17,710 nucleotides of DNA. It comes from Erythrobacter sp. UBA2510. Its GTDB lineage: Bacteria; Pseudomonadota; Alphaproteobacteria; Sphingomonadales; Sphingomonadaceae. Made by a program: the position numbers and the translations under genes. Location: NCBI GenBank assembly GCA_002341345.1, contig DDNW01000122.1, positions 1 through 17,710 on the forward strand, in the 5' to 3' direction. The first letter of the stretch is position 1; each line of letters starts with the position of its first letter. Of the stretch, positions 1 to 6,606 are shown piece after piece. The notes beneath the pieces are model-generated. The model did not search any database. It was not told the DNA's origin and was given only the letters and a program-made list of their open reading frames with translations.

Positions 1-1
1 G

Positions 2-373
2 CTGATCTTCCTGTCGCTCGGCGCGCATCTGCAGTTTCTTTCCCTGGTCGTCGAAAGCTATCGGGTGTTTCCCCCCGGAGAGACCTGGCTCGGTGCGGAT
101 CGCCTTCACCAGGTGGTCGAATTCGGCGGCAAGATGTTCGCCTTGGCCGTGGCGATCGCTCTTCCAGTCGTCATGATTTTGCTGCTCGTACAATTCGTTA
201 CTGGCGTGCTCAGCCGCTCGGCACCGTCACTGAACCTGTTTGCGCTTGGCCTGCCTGCCGGGGTGCTTGCCGGGATCGCGGCCTTGATTGCGGCTGCACC
301 GCTTCTGTTCGACCAGCTGATGGACCTCAGCCGGATGGCCGTGAACGATAGTGCGAGCTTGCTGATCCAATGA
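2..373 (+). CDS. fliR: Flagellar export gate protein FliR, C-terminal part (5' end outside window)
   Basis: FliR is an inner-membrane subunit of the flagellar type III export gate. The reading frame is open from base 2, so the gene begins upstream of the window and about 123 residues remain. They contain a hydrophobic start (LIFLSLGAHLQFLSLVV), then 'ESYRVFPPGE', and two long hydrophobic stretches (around MFALAVAIALPVVMILLLV and LFALGLPAGVLAGIAALIAA), as in the last membrane part of FliR. The TGA stop (371-373) overlaps the flhB start as ATGA, which suggests translational coupling. The fliR-flhB order is common in flagellar loci and supports the call. I see no truncation other than the window edge. 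Confidence 0.9.
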   Translation: MIFLSLGAHLQFLSLVVESYRVFPPGETWLGADRLHQVVEFGGKMFALAVAIALPVVMILLLVQFVTGVLSRSAPSLNLFALGLPAGVLAGIAALIAAAPLLFDQLMDLSRMAVNDSASLLIQ

Positions 374-1506
374 GCGATAGCGGCGAAAAGACCTTTGCCC
401 CGACCCAGAAGCGCCGCCTGGACGCGGCGCGCAAAGGCGATGTGCTGCGGTCCAAGGAGCTGGCCACGGCTGTCGCCGTGTTCGTGGGCGCGGCCTGGCT
501 GAAGTTTCAGGGGCCTGTGCTGCTGACTGGCCTCGAAGAGGTGGCCTATGTCGGTCTGAGCTGGAACCGCGAGGCGCTGGAGGACCTGTCCGTCACGCGC
601 ATCGTGCTGCCGATCATCAAGGCCGTTCTGTTTCCGGTCTTCACCCTCGCCTGCGCGGTTATGGCAGCCACGGTCTTCTCCCAGCTGGTCTTCGCGGAAG
701 GGCGTTTCATCCGGCAGAACCTTGAGCCCAAGGCCTCCCGGCTCAATCCGCTATCCGGCCTCAAACGAATGTTCGGACCGACCGGCTGGATCGAGATGGG
801 CAAGGGGCTCGCCAAGGTCGGCTTGCTGGGTACGCTGGCATATTTCTGGGCTTCCGCGCATTTCGGGATGATGGGCGAACTGGCCAACGGGACGCTGCTT
901 GTGCAGCTCAGGCATGCGTGGGACGCGATCATTTCGCTGCTCTTCGCCCTGACTGCAGGACTGATCGTGATCGCCTTCATCGACGTGCCGGTCCAGGCAT
1001 GGCGCAGGCAGACAAGGCTCAGGATGAGCCATCAGGAAATGCGCGACGAGCACAAGGAGACCGAAGGTTCGCCCGAAAAGAAAGCGGCCCAGCGTCAGCG
1101 GCAGAGGGAACTGGCCATGGGAGGCGTGCAGGCGGCCATGCGCGACGCGCAGTTCGTGATCACCAATCCGACCCATTTCTCGGTCGCTATGGTGTACGAT
1201 CCTGCCAGGGCTTCCGCGCCCATAGTTCTGGCCAAAGGGCGGGGCGAAAAGGCGATGGCTATCCGCGAACTGGCGGCAGAGATGAACGTCCCGGTCCTGT
1301 CCTATCCAGCGCTGGCCCGTTCGATCTACTTCACCACGCGTGAACGACAGGTGGTCCGGGAGGAACTGTATGGGGCCGTTGCAAGTGTGCTGGCTTTCGT
1401 CCTTTCGCTCAAACGAGGCGAAAAACCCGCTGTCCCACTCGTATATGTGCCCGTCGAAATGCGGTTCGACACGACAGGGCGGCCCGATCCGCAGGCGAGC
1501 ACTTAA
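370..1506 (+). CDS. flhB: Flagellar export specificity switch protein FlhB
   Basis: FlhB is the inner-membrane export component that switches substrate from rod/hook to filament proteins after autocleavage. The 378-aa product has the usual family length. Residues 1-30 are basic and match the start of FlhB (ERTFAPTQKRR-like). Hydrophobic segments lie at about 31-50, 78-108, 146-165 and 186-210. A charged linker (about 220-250) precedes the cytoplasmic domain, which carries the autocleavage motif N266-P267-T268-H269 within 'FVITNPTHFSVAMVY'. The ATG overlaps the fliR stop. The motif is intact, so a normal hook-to-filament switch is expected. fliD follows 30 nt downstream, so the switch protein and its late substrate may be co-transcribed. 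Confidence 0.97.
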   Translation: MSDSGEKTFAPTQKRRLDAARKGDVLRSKELATAVAVFVGAAWLKFQGPVLLTGLEEVAYVGLSWNREALEDLSVTRIVLPIIKAVLFPVFTLACAVMAATVFSQLVFAEGRFIRQNLEPKASRLNPLSGLKRMFGPTGWIEMGKGLAKVGLLGTLAYFWASAHFGMMGELANGTLLVQLRHAWDAIISLLFALTAGLIVIAFIDVPVQAWRRQTRLRMSHQEMRDEHKETEGSPEKKAAQRQRQRELAMGGVQAAMRDAQFVITNPTHFSVAMVYDPARASAPIVLAKGRGEKAMAIRELAAEMNVPVLSYPALARSIYFTTRERQVVREELYGAVASVLAFVLSLKRGEKPAVPLVYVPVEMRFDTTGRPDPQAST

Positions 1507-1536
1507 ACACCCGCTTGGCCGACCGTCCTAGATAGC

Positions 1537-2955
1537 ATGGATAGCTCAACCACATCGATTGTATCGGCGCTTGGTGCAGGCAGCGGCATAGACATGGCGG
1601 CGCTGGCGAGAAATCTTGCCGATGCGCAGTACCAGACGCGCCTCGACCAGCTCGGTCTCAGGAGCGAGGTGCTGGATGCAAAGATCTCGGCAGCCTCGAC
1701 GCTGAAGAACCAGGTGCTGCAATTGTCGAGCGCGCTGGGGGAGAGGGTGCGCAATGGCGATCTGGCGCCATCCCCGGTGATCAGCGCGCCTTCGATCGCA
1801 TCGGTTTCACGCTCCGGGTCCGCGGCACCGGCCGGCAACTACATGCTCGAAGTTCTCGAACTGGCCTCAGCGCAAACGCTCGTCGGGCCTGCAATCCCGG
1901 ATGCCGGTGATTCAGTCGGATCGGGCACATTGACCCTGCGTTTCGGTGAAGTGGCGCCGGGGAGCTTCACGCCCGATCCCGCCCGTGACGCGATTGCGAT
2001 CGACATTCCAAGCGGTGCGACACTGTCCGACATAGCCGCCGCGATCAATAGTTCGGGGGCAGACGTTTCGGCCTATGTCGCCAATTCGGTCAATGGCGCG
2101 CAACTGGTGATCAAGGGTGCCGAAGGCGCGGCCAACGGTTTCGTGATCGAGGCAACCGAGGTGCCCGGCGAGGAAGGGCTGGCGGCACTCGCATGGGAAC
2201 CGATTGGCGGTGACGCGGCAAGGCTGCTGGGGCAGTCCGGCGATGCGCGGTTCAAGCTCGACGGGATCGAGATGATCTCGGCGACCAACAAGGCGGGCGA
2301 GGTCGCTCCGGGCATATCGCTGACCCTGTCCGCTACCAATATCGGTAATCCGGCAAGGATCGGGTTCAGCGATCCTGCCGATGCGATCAGCTCGGTCATG
2401 TCCGATCTGACCAGCGCATTGAACGAGATTGTTGCCGCACTCTCTGCGGCCATGGACCCGCAAACGGGCGAACTCGCGCGTGATGACGGCGCCCGCGCAT
2501 TGCGCCGCAGCCTCTCCAGTCTCGGCAGCACCGTCATCATGCCGAATGCAGCCGATGGCGCACCCGCGACGCTGGCCGAACTCGGCCTTGCGATTGGCCG
2601 TGACGGCACGTTCAGCTTCTCCGATGCGACGCTGAAGGCAGCATTGGCGCGCGATCCAGAGGCAGTCGCGGCGATGTTCACGAACGGCCTCTATGGCGTC
2701 TATTCCACGATCGACAAGATTTCGCGTAATGCCGCGACGGCGGGCAATCCCGGTTCGCTGGCAGGCTCGGTCAGCCGCTACACCAGCCAGCAAGCCCGGA
2801 TCAGCGAAGAAAATGCCAAGATCGCCGAAAAGCAGGAAGTCCTTCGCGCACGTTTGACCAAGCAGTTCGTTGCTGCGGACACCCGGATCGGCATCTCCCA
2901 ATCGACTTTGTCTTTCCTGGAGGCGCAGATCGCCCTCTGGAACAAGAGCGACTGA
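1537..2955 (+). CDS. fliD: Flagellar filament cap protein FliD (hook-associated protein 2)
   Basis: FliD caps the growing filament and folds exported flagellin. The 472-aa product is the usual family length. The N-terminal D0/D1 segment (residues 1-100) has the family pattern 'SALGAGSGIDMAALARNLA' followed by a heptad-like helix. The middle is Ala/Gly/Ser-rich. The C-terminal segment (about 390-472) is a long amphipathic helix ending 'LSFLEAQIALWNKSD', where FliD proteins carry their C-terminal coiled coil. The ATG at 1537 has no clear Shine-Dalgarno sequence, but it begins exactly at the conserved N terminus. It lies between flhB and fliS (4-nt gap to fliS), so cap and flagellin chaperone are probably made together. 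No convincing sigma-28 promoter was found in the 30-nt gap. Confidence 0.95.
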   Translation: MDSSTTSIVSALGAGSGIDMAALARNLADAQYQTRLDQLGLRSEVLDAKISAASTLKNQVLQLSSALGERVRNGDLAPSPVISAPSIASVSRSGSAAPAGNYMLEVLELASAQTLVGPAIPDAGDSVGSGTLTLRFGEVAPGSFTPDPARDAIAIDIPSGATLSDIAAAINSSGADVSAYVANSVNGAQLVIKGAEGAANGFVIEATEVPGEEGLAALAWEPIGGDAARLLGQSGDARFKLDGIEMISATNKAGEVAPGISLTLSATNIGNPARIGFSDPADAISSVMSDLTSALNEIVAALSAAMDPQTGELARDDGARALRRSLSSLGSTVIMPNAADGAPATLAELGLAIGRDGTFSFSDATLKAALARDPEAVAAMFTNGLYGVYSTIDKISRNAATAGNPGSLAGSVSRYTSQQARISEENAKIAEKQEVLRARLTKQFVAADTRIGISQSTLSFLEAQIALWNKSD

Positions 2956-2959
2956 TCCG

Positions 2960-3337
2960 ATGCTGCGAAAACGCGATCCTTATGACGCCTATCAGCGGGT
3001 GGAATTCGACGCCCGCGTCAGAGGCGCAAATGCGGCCGAACTGGTGCATGTCTGCTATGACCAGTTCGTCAATGCTCTGGGTGCGGCGCTGGTTGCCGAT
3101 CAGCGCAGGGATGCCCTCTTGCGGAGCCGCTCGCTGACGCGTGCGCTCACTGCGGTCATGGCCTTGCAGCTGGGTGTCGATCATGAGCACGACATGGCCG
3201 GCGCGCTCGGCGAATTCTACGGCGCAGCCAGGAAGAGTGTACTCGCCAGCTCGCTGTCATTCGATCGGGCACGCCTGGAAGAAATCCGCAAGGACTTTAC
3301 GGAAGTTCGTGACGGATTCGCGCTTGCGCGAGACTGA
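2960..3337 (+). CDS. fliS: Flagellin export chaperone FliS
   Basis: FliS binds the C-terminal helix of flagellin in the cytoplasm to stop premature polymerisation and deliver it to the export gate. The 125-aa product is family-sized and nearly all helical. Its N terminus (DPYDAYQRVEFDARV) followed by 'AAELVHVCYDQFVNAL' matches the FliS pattern Y-x-x-x-x-V ... P/A-x-x-L-v-x-m-l-y-d. The reading frame extends upstream of 2960 into fliD, but the ATG at 2960 is the natural start: it comes right after the fliD stop and begins at the conserved segment. No fliT-like gene follows. The next gene lies 107 nt away and is of a different class. Confidence 0.9.
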   Translation: MLRKRDPYDAYQRVEFDARVRGANAAELVHVCYDQFVNALGAALVADQRRDALLRSRSLTRALTAVMALQLGVDHEHDMAGALGEFYGAARKSVLASSLSFDRARLEEIRKDFTEVRDGFALARD

Positions 3338-3444
3338 CGTGATCGCCGTCGTAAGCACAGGCGCTTAGCGTCCTTCGAAAGTCGGCGTCCTTAGAGGGTC
3401 GGTGCCGTAATAATTTACCTTAATTTCCGCATCTTCGGACCGTT
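3338..3444 (+). other. Intergenic region between fliS and the GGDEF gene, with a short direct repeat
   Basis: This 107-nt gap holds an 8-bp direct repeat, GCGTCCTT, at 3368-3375 and 3385-3392 (17-bp period), then an AT-rich stretch (about 3407-3425) just before the diguanylate cyclase gene. I see no stem followed by a T-run that would act as a terminator. A promoter for the GGDEF gene probably lies here, but no element matches a consensus well enough to call. Confidence 0.35.
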
Positions 3445-4581
3445 ATGGTAAATATGACTACTGAAGATCAAATGACGTTCACAGAACGCAGGGGTATTCT
3501 GGGGTGGCTTGGTTTGGGTCGCACCTCTGCGGCCAAGATATCCCAGCTTTCGGCCCTTGCGGAACAGATCCGGTTGCTGGCGCCGGGAACATCGGCGGAT
3601 ATCATTGCGGGCATTGCTGATTTCCATGCGCAGCACGATCTGAGTGTTTGTCCGTTTTCACTGGGCATTGCTTTCGACTACGTGACGCATAGCGATCCGC
3701 TGATTGTCCGGCTGATCGATGATCGGGTATCGCTCGGCCAGACGATCTCCACTGAATGGCTCAAGCAGGTTCGAAACGCTGATCGGGCGGATACGACCTC
3801 GGACGATTTGCAACGCAAATTCGCGGAGATCGAGCGGCATCTTGTTGACTTCGGGGCTACGGCCACTGCGGCTCGCAAAGCGACCCGGGATTACGGCAGT
3901 TCGCTCGAAGGACATGCCCAGCAGCTCGACAGCGCGAAGGATATCCATGTCCCGGTTTCCGAGCTCCTGGGCCTGGTTCGTGTCATGATCGACAAGACCT
4001 CGGAGATGGAAAGGGAGATGGCCCGAAGCGAGCAGAAAGCCCGGTCTCTGCGCCGAAAACTTGAGGTTGCAGTGCGGTCTGCCGAGGAAGACGAGCTGAC
4101 CGGACTACCCAACCGCCGGGCCTTTGAGAAACTCTACGAAAGCGAGTACGCAGAGGCACGTGAGGAGATGGAGCCGCTGGTCATCGGCTTTTGCGACATC
4201 GACCATTTCAAGAAAATCAACGACACTCACGGGCACGACGCTGGGGATCGCGTATTGAGGGCAGTCTCCCAAAGCCTATTGCGAGTCACCGAGGAGCGAT
4301 GCTTCGTGGCGCGGCATGGCGGCGAAGAGTTTGTCGTGGTGTTTCGTGGCAAGACGATACACCAGGCCAGGGAGTTGCTCGACAGTATTCGTAGAGAATT
4401 GGAAGGTCGCCGAATGATCGATCGAAAAACGAATAAGCCAATAGGCCACGTAACGTTTTCCGCCGGATTAGCTGATGTTTTTGCCTATGCGGACAAGCGC
4501 AAGGCCCTGAGAGCGGCCGACGTTGCGCTTTATGAGGCAAAGGGTCTAGGACGGAACCAAATCGTGATTGCGACGTATTGA
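3445..4581 (+). CDS. Diguanylate cyclase (cytoplasmic GGDEF protein)
   Basis: Predicted to make cyclic di-GMP from two GTP, a signal that commonly sets the motile/sessile balance. The C-terminal GGDEF domain (about residues 205-378) is complete: 'DELTGLPNRRAF' from D216, the metal-binding 'FCDIDHFKKIND', and active-site G292-G293-E294-E295-F296. The inhibitory RxxD I-site expected five residues before GGEEF is absent: residues 283-286 read E-E-R-C. Residues 1-170 are an unrecognised, largely helical domain with no membrane segment. Residues about 175-212 look like the signalling coiled coil that dimerises such enzymes. The start is uncertain: ATGs at 3445, 3454 and 3472 all lack a good ribosome binding site. 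It sits between flagellar blocks, which suggests a role in motility. Confidence 0.9.
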   Translation: MVNMTTEDQMTFTERRGILGWLGLGRTSAAKISQLSALAEQIRLLAPGTSADIIAGIADFHAQHDLSVCPFSLGIAFDYVTHSDPLIVRLIDDRVSLGQTISTEWLKQVRNADRADTTSDDLQRKFAEIERHLVDFGATATAARKATRDYGSSLEGHAQQLDSAKDIHVPVSELLGLVRVMIDKTSEMEREMARSEQKARSLRRKLEVAVRSAEEDELTGLPNRRAFEKLYESEYAEAREEMEPLVIGFCDIDHFKKINDTHGHDAGDRVLRAVSQSLLRVTEERCFVARHGGEEFVVVFRGKTIHQARELLDSIRRELEGRRMIDRKTNKPIGHVTFSAGLADVFAYADKRKALRAADVALYEAKGLGRNQIVIATY

Positions 4582-4585
4582 GTCT

Positions 4586-4656
4586 CTAGCGCAATAATAA
4601 AGAAAAGAGGGTCTTGAGCTTGTGGCGCGGTAAACTGAAACCGCTAGTTTCTAGCG
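4586..4656. repeat. Three CTAGCG/CGCTAG copies, two forming a tight hairpin
   Basis: CTAGCG occurs at 4586-4591, CGCTAG at 4642-4647 and CTAGCG again at 4651-4656. The last two form a perfect 6-bp inverted repeat with a TTT loop. There is no following T-run, so a Rho-independent terminator is unlikely. An operator or a remnant of rearranged DNA is possible. The hairpin falls in the first codons of the doubtful reading frame that starts at 4620. Confidence 0.4.
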
Positions 4657-5036
4657 TATGGTTCGCGCAAGTGCAACAGCTGGGCCGTTTTTGCTCGATC
4701 ACAGACGCAAGTTGCGAAGCGGAATCCCGGGCAATCCGCCGTGCCCACTATCTGACGCAGGTCGCGCCCTTGGCGATCAGGAGAACGCCGCTTGCGGCGG
4801 CATCGATCAATGAAACGGAGCTGGAGGTCTTGCTCGACAAAGGTGAGACACTTCAGGCTGCCTTGGAGGTCGTGTCAGTTTCCATCGAGCTGCACGCTGA
4901 CAGATCGGAACAGTGCGGAGTGCAGGCGGTTCTTCAACTTGATGATACTTCCGTGAAACCCTTTGTTGCGGCTTCGCCGCCACTTGCTGTCATTGGGATT
5001 TGGGCAGAATGTATCAGCGCCGCCATCGGTCGCTAA
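4620..5036 (+). CDS. Hypothetical protein resembling a truncated GAF domain; possible gene remnant
   Basis: Not firmly recognised. The reading frame encodes 138 aa from a TTG codon at 4620, preceded by AGAGGG (4606-4611) at 8-nt spacing; a TTG at 4614 is also possible. Residues about 64-138 look like the start of a GAF sensor domain: 'ETELEVLLDKGETLQAALEV', an amphipathic helix, then a strand 'QAVLQLDDTSVKPFVAASPP' with the hydrophobic/acidic turn typical of GAF strand pairs. The frame stops where a GAF domain would be only half complete. A different frame after the stop carries an NCNTGKATW segment that could continue it, so a frameshifted remnant is plausible. Residues 1-60 resemble nothing I know. 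It converges with the LuxR-type gene and may not be expressed. Confidence 0.4.
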   Translation: MWRGKLKPLVSSVWFAQVQQLGRFCSITDASCEAESRAIRRAHYLTQVAPLAIRRTPLAAASINETELEVLLDKGETLQAALEVVSVSIELHADRSEQCGVQAVLQLDDTSVKPFVAASPPLAVIGIWAECISAAIGR

Positions 5037-5069
5037 TTGTAACACGGGGAAAGCGACGTGGTCTGAAAT

Positions 5070-5816
5070 TCAAATCCCTGCTTCCAATCCGATCCTTATC
5101 GCGGCGCTTGAGGCACCTACGCCCAGTTTCTTTATTAAATTCAGGCGATAGTCTTCGACGGTTCTAGGGCTAAGATTCAATAGGTTAGCCATCTCTTTAT
5201 TCGAATGGCCGTGCATCATTAATTCGAGAATCTCTCGCTCGCGCGACGTTAGTTGGTCAATGAGATTTCTTGCTTGCTCGCGGCGCCTAATAGTGTCGCT
5301 TTGCCCAGCCATGAATTCCTGGCAGTATATGCAGGATAGTAGAACATCGTCACCTGTGAAAGGCCAGGTCAGAATATCGGCAACGCCTTCATGTGCTGCT
5401 CGGACAATCTGGGTTGTAGACAAATTCTCTTCTGCGAAAAGGATCAATGGCAGAAAGATGTTTGCCCTGCGCAGCCTCGTCAGCAGATCGCGAGGCCTTC
5501 CGCAGGTGCTATTTGCCAGGATCGTGCCCGAAGCGACCTTCGCTTCGATCAGCTCTTCCAGGCTATCGAAGATTTCGGCTATGCCGCCACTTTGAACCAC
5601 TGACATCGAGATCTTCGCGCGATTGCGGAAGTTCTCGTCAACGATGTGGACTACTTGAAGGGTCAGGTTCTTAGATTCCTGCTGTCCACGATCAAACTCA
5701 GAAGATGCCACCAACATCCGATTGCCCGTTGTTGCCCCAGTGACCTCTTGTTTCATGGTTAATAGAATATCAACCGGCAGATATGCATTCTGCATAAATC
5801 TAACCAAATTATTCAT
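5070..5816 (-). CDS. LuxR/FixJ-family regulator with degenerate receiver domain
   Basis: Probable DNA-binding transcription regulator of 248 aa. The C-terminal LuxR-type helix-turn-helix (about 189-243) is well conserved: 'LTSREREILELMMHGHSNKE', then 'LSPRTVEDYRLNLIKKLGV'. Residues about 50-170 align with a FixJ-type receiver fold (VHIVDENF near the start), but key residues are missing. The phosphoacceptor Asp position holds N102, the Thr/Ser position A128, and the Lys of the K-P motif W151; only the acidic D60-E61 pair remains. Phosphorylation control is therefore unlikely. The frame is open to 5882, overlapping fliA; I chose the ATG at 5816, but ATGs at 5756 or 5717 are also possible and none has a clear ribosome binding site. 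It follows fliA on the same strand. Parts of the gene are clearly AT-rich, unlike its neighbours. Confidence 0.8.
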   Translation of the reverse strand: MNNLVRFMQNAYLPVDILLTMKQEVTGATTGNRMLVASSEFDRGQQESKNLTLQVVHIVDENFRNRAKISMSVVQSGGIAEIFDSLEELIEAKVASGTILANSTCGRPRDLLTRLRRANIFLPLILFAEENLSTTQIVRAAHEGVADILTWPFTGDDVLLSCIYCQEFMAGQSDTIRRREQARNLIDQLTSREREILELMMHGHSNKEMANLLNLSPRTVEDYRLNLIKKLGVGASSAAIRIGLEAGI

Positions 5817-5841
5817 GAAAATTCGTGGGGGTCCACGCCGC

Positions 5842-6606
5842 CTAGAGGAGGTTCTGTTCCCCGTCCGTAATGAAGGATGCACTGATCCCGGCGTTGTTGA
5901 GCTCGGCCTTTAGCGATCCGAGCGCCTTATCCTTGATCTGGTGCACGCGCGGCACCGAGACGCCAAGTACCTCGGCAACTTCGGCGAGATTGAGTTCTTC
6001 GACGAAATAGAGCTGGATAACCAGCTTCTGCCGGTCGGGTATATTCGTGATCGCCGCGATCAATGCTTCCCGGCTCTGCTGCTCGGCCAGCAATCCGAAA
6101 GCGTCTTCCGACTGGTCCCGGAAAGCGATGTCGGCATCGGAATAGCGTTCTTCGATCGTCTCGAACTCGATCGGTTCACACGTGGCGCGGATTTGCTCCA
6201 GTTCGGCGGGCGTCATGTCAAGTTCAGCGGCGAGCTCCGCGTTATTGGGAGTGCGCCCAAGCGATCCGAAAAGCCGGGCCTCGGCATTCCTGATGTCCCT
6301 GCGATGCCTCATCGCCCCGCGAGAAAGCGGGGCGGAGCGCCTTAGCTGGTCGATCATCGCGCCTTTCACGCGAATCTTCGCATAGGCGGCAAAGCTCGCG
6401 TCCTGGGGGCCGACATGCCGCTTTGCGCATTCGGTCAGCGCCATGAGTCCCACCTGCATGAGGTCCTCCGGCTCGATGTCGGAGCATGCGGAGCCGTGAA
6501 GATGCCAGGCGAGTTTGCGGACCATGGGCGTGAAGTTCTCCAGGATTTCCGCTGCCGGGTCCGAATAGGCGCGGGCAGTTGCGGAGCTGCGTTGTTGGTT
6601 GATCAT
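5842..6606 (-). CDS. fliA: Flagellar sigma factor FliA (sigma-28)
   Basis: FliA directs RNA polymerase to late flagellar promoters and is held inactive by FlgM until the hook is finished. The 254-aa product has the expected domains: sigma region 2 (about 24-95, with 'EPEDLMQVGLMALTECA' and 'SFAAYAKIRVKGAMIDQLRR'), region 3 (about 103-150, 'LGRTPNNAELAAELDMTPAEL') and region 4 (about 182-236, 'LNLAEVAEVLGVSVPRVHQI'). A short extra tail of about 18 residues follows region 4. The ATG (6604-6606) overlaps the flhA stop by 4 bp, so it is probably translated by coupling within the slt-flhA-fliA operon. This would place FliA synthesis under the upstream sigma-54 promoter. flgM lies nearby on the same strand. 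Confidence 0.95.
   Translation of the reverse strand: MINQQRSSATARAYSDPAAEILENFTPMVRKLAWHLHGSACSDIEPEDLMQVGLMALTECAKRHVGPQDASFAAYAKIRVKGAMIDQLRRSAPLSRGAMRHRRDIRNAEARLFGSLGRTPNNAELAAELDMTPAELEQIRATCEPIEFETIEERYSDADIAFRDQSEDAFGLLAEQQSREALIAAITNIPDRQKLVIQLYFVEELNLAEVAEVLGVSVPRVHQIKDKALGSLKAELNNAGISASFITDGEQNLL

Noticed and set aside
127..142. CGGCAA-N4-TTCGCC in fliR
   Set aside because: The right arm matches poorly and there is no nearby promoter; probably chance.
1504..1525. TAAA and GCCG elements before fliD as a sigma-28 promoter
   Set aside because: The spacer is only 10 bp instead of about 15 and the rest of the -10 does not match.
1912..2901. Minus-strand open frame of 329 codons opposite fliD
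   Set aside because: Shadow of the fliD codon pattern, with no domain and no ribosome binding site.
3421..3446. TAAT-N14-ACCGTTAT as a sigma-28 promoter for the GGDEF gene
   Set aside because: Only part of the -10 matches, and the predicted start would fall beyond the ATG at 3445. It would need a later start codon, for which there is no other evidence.
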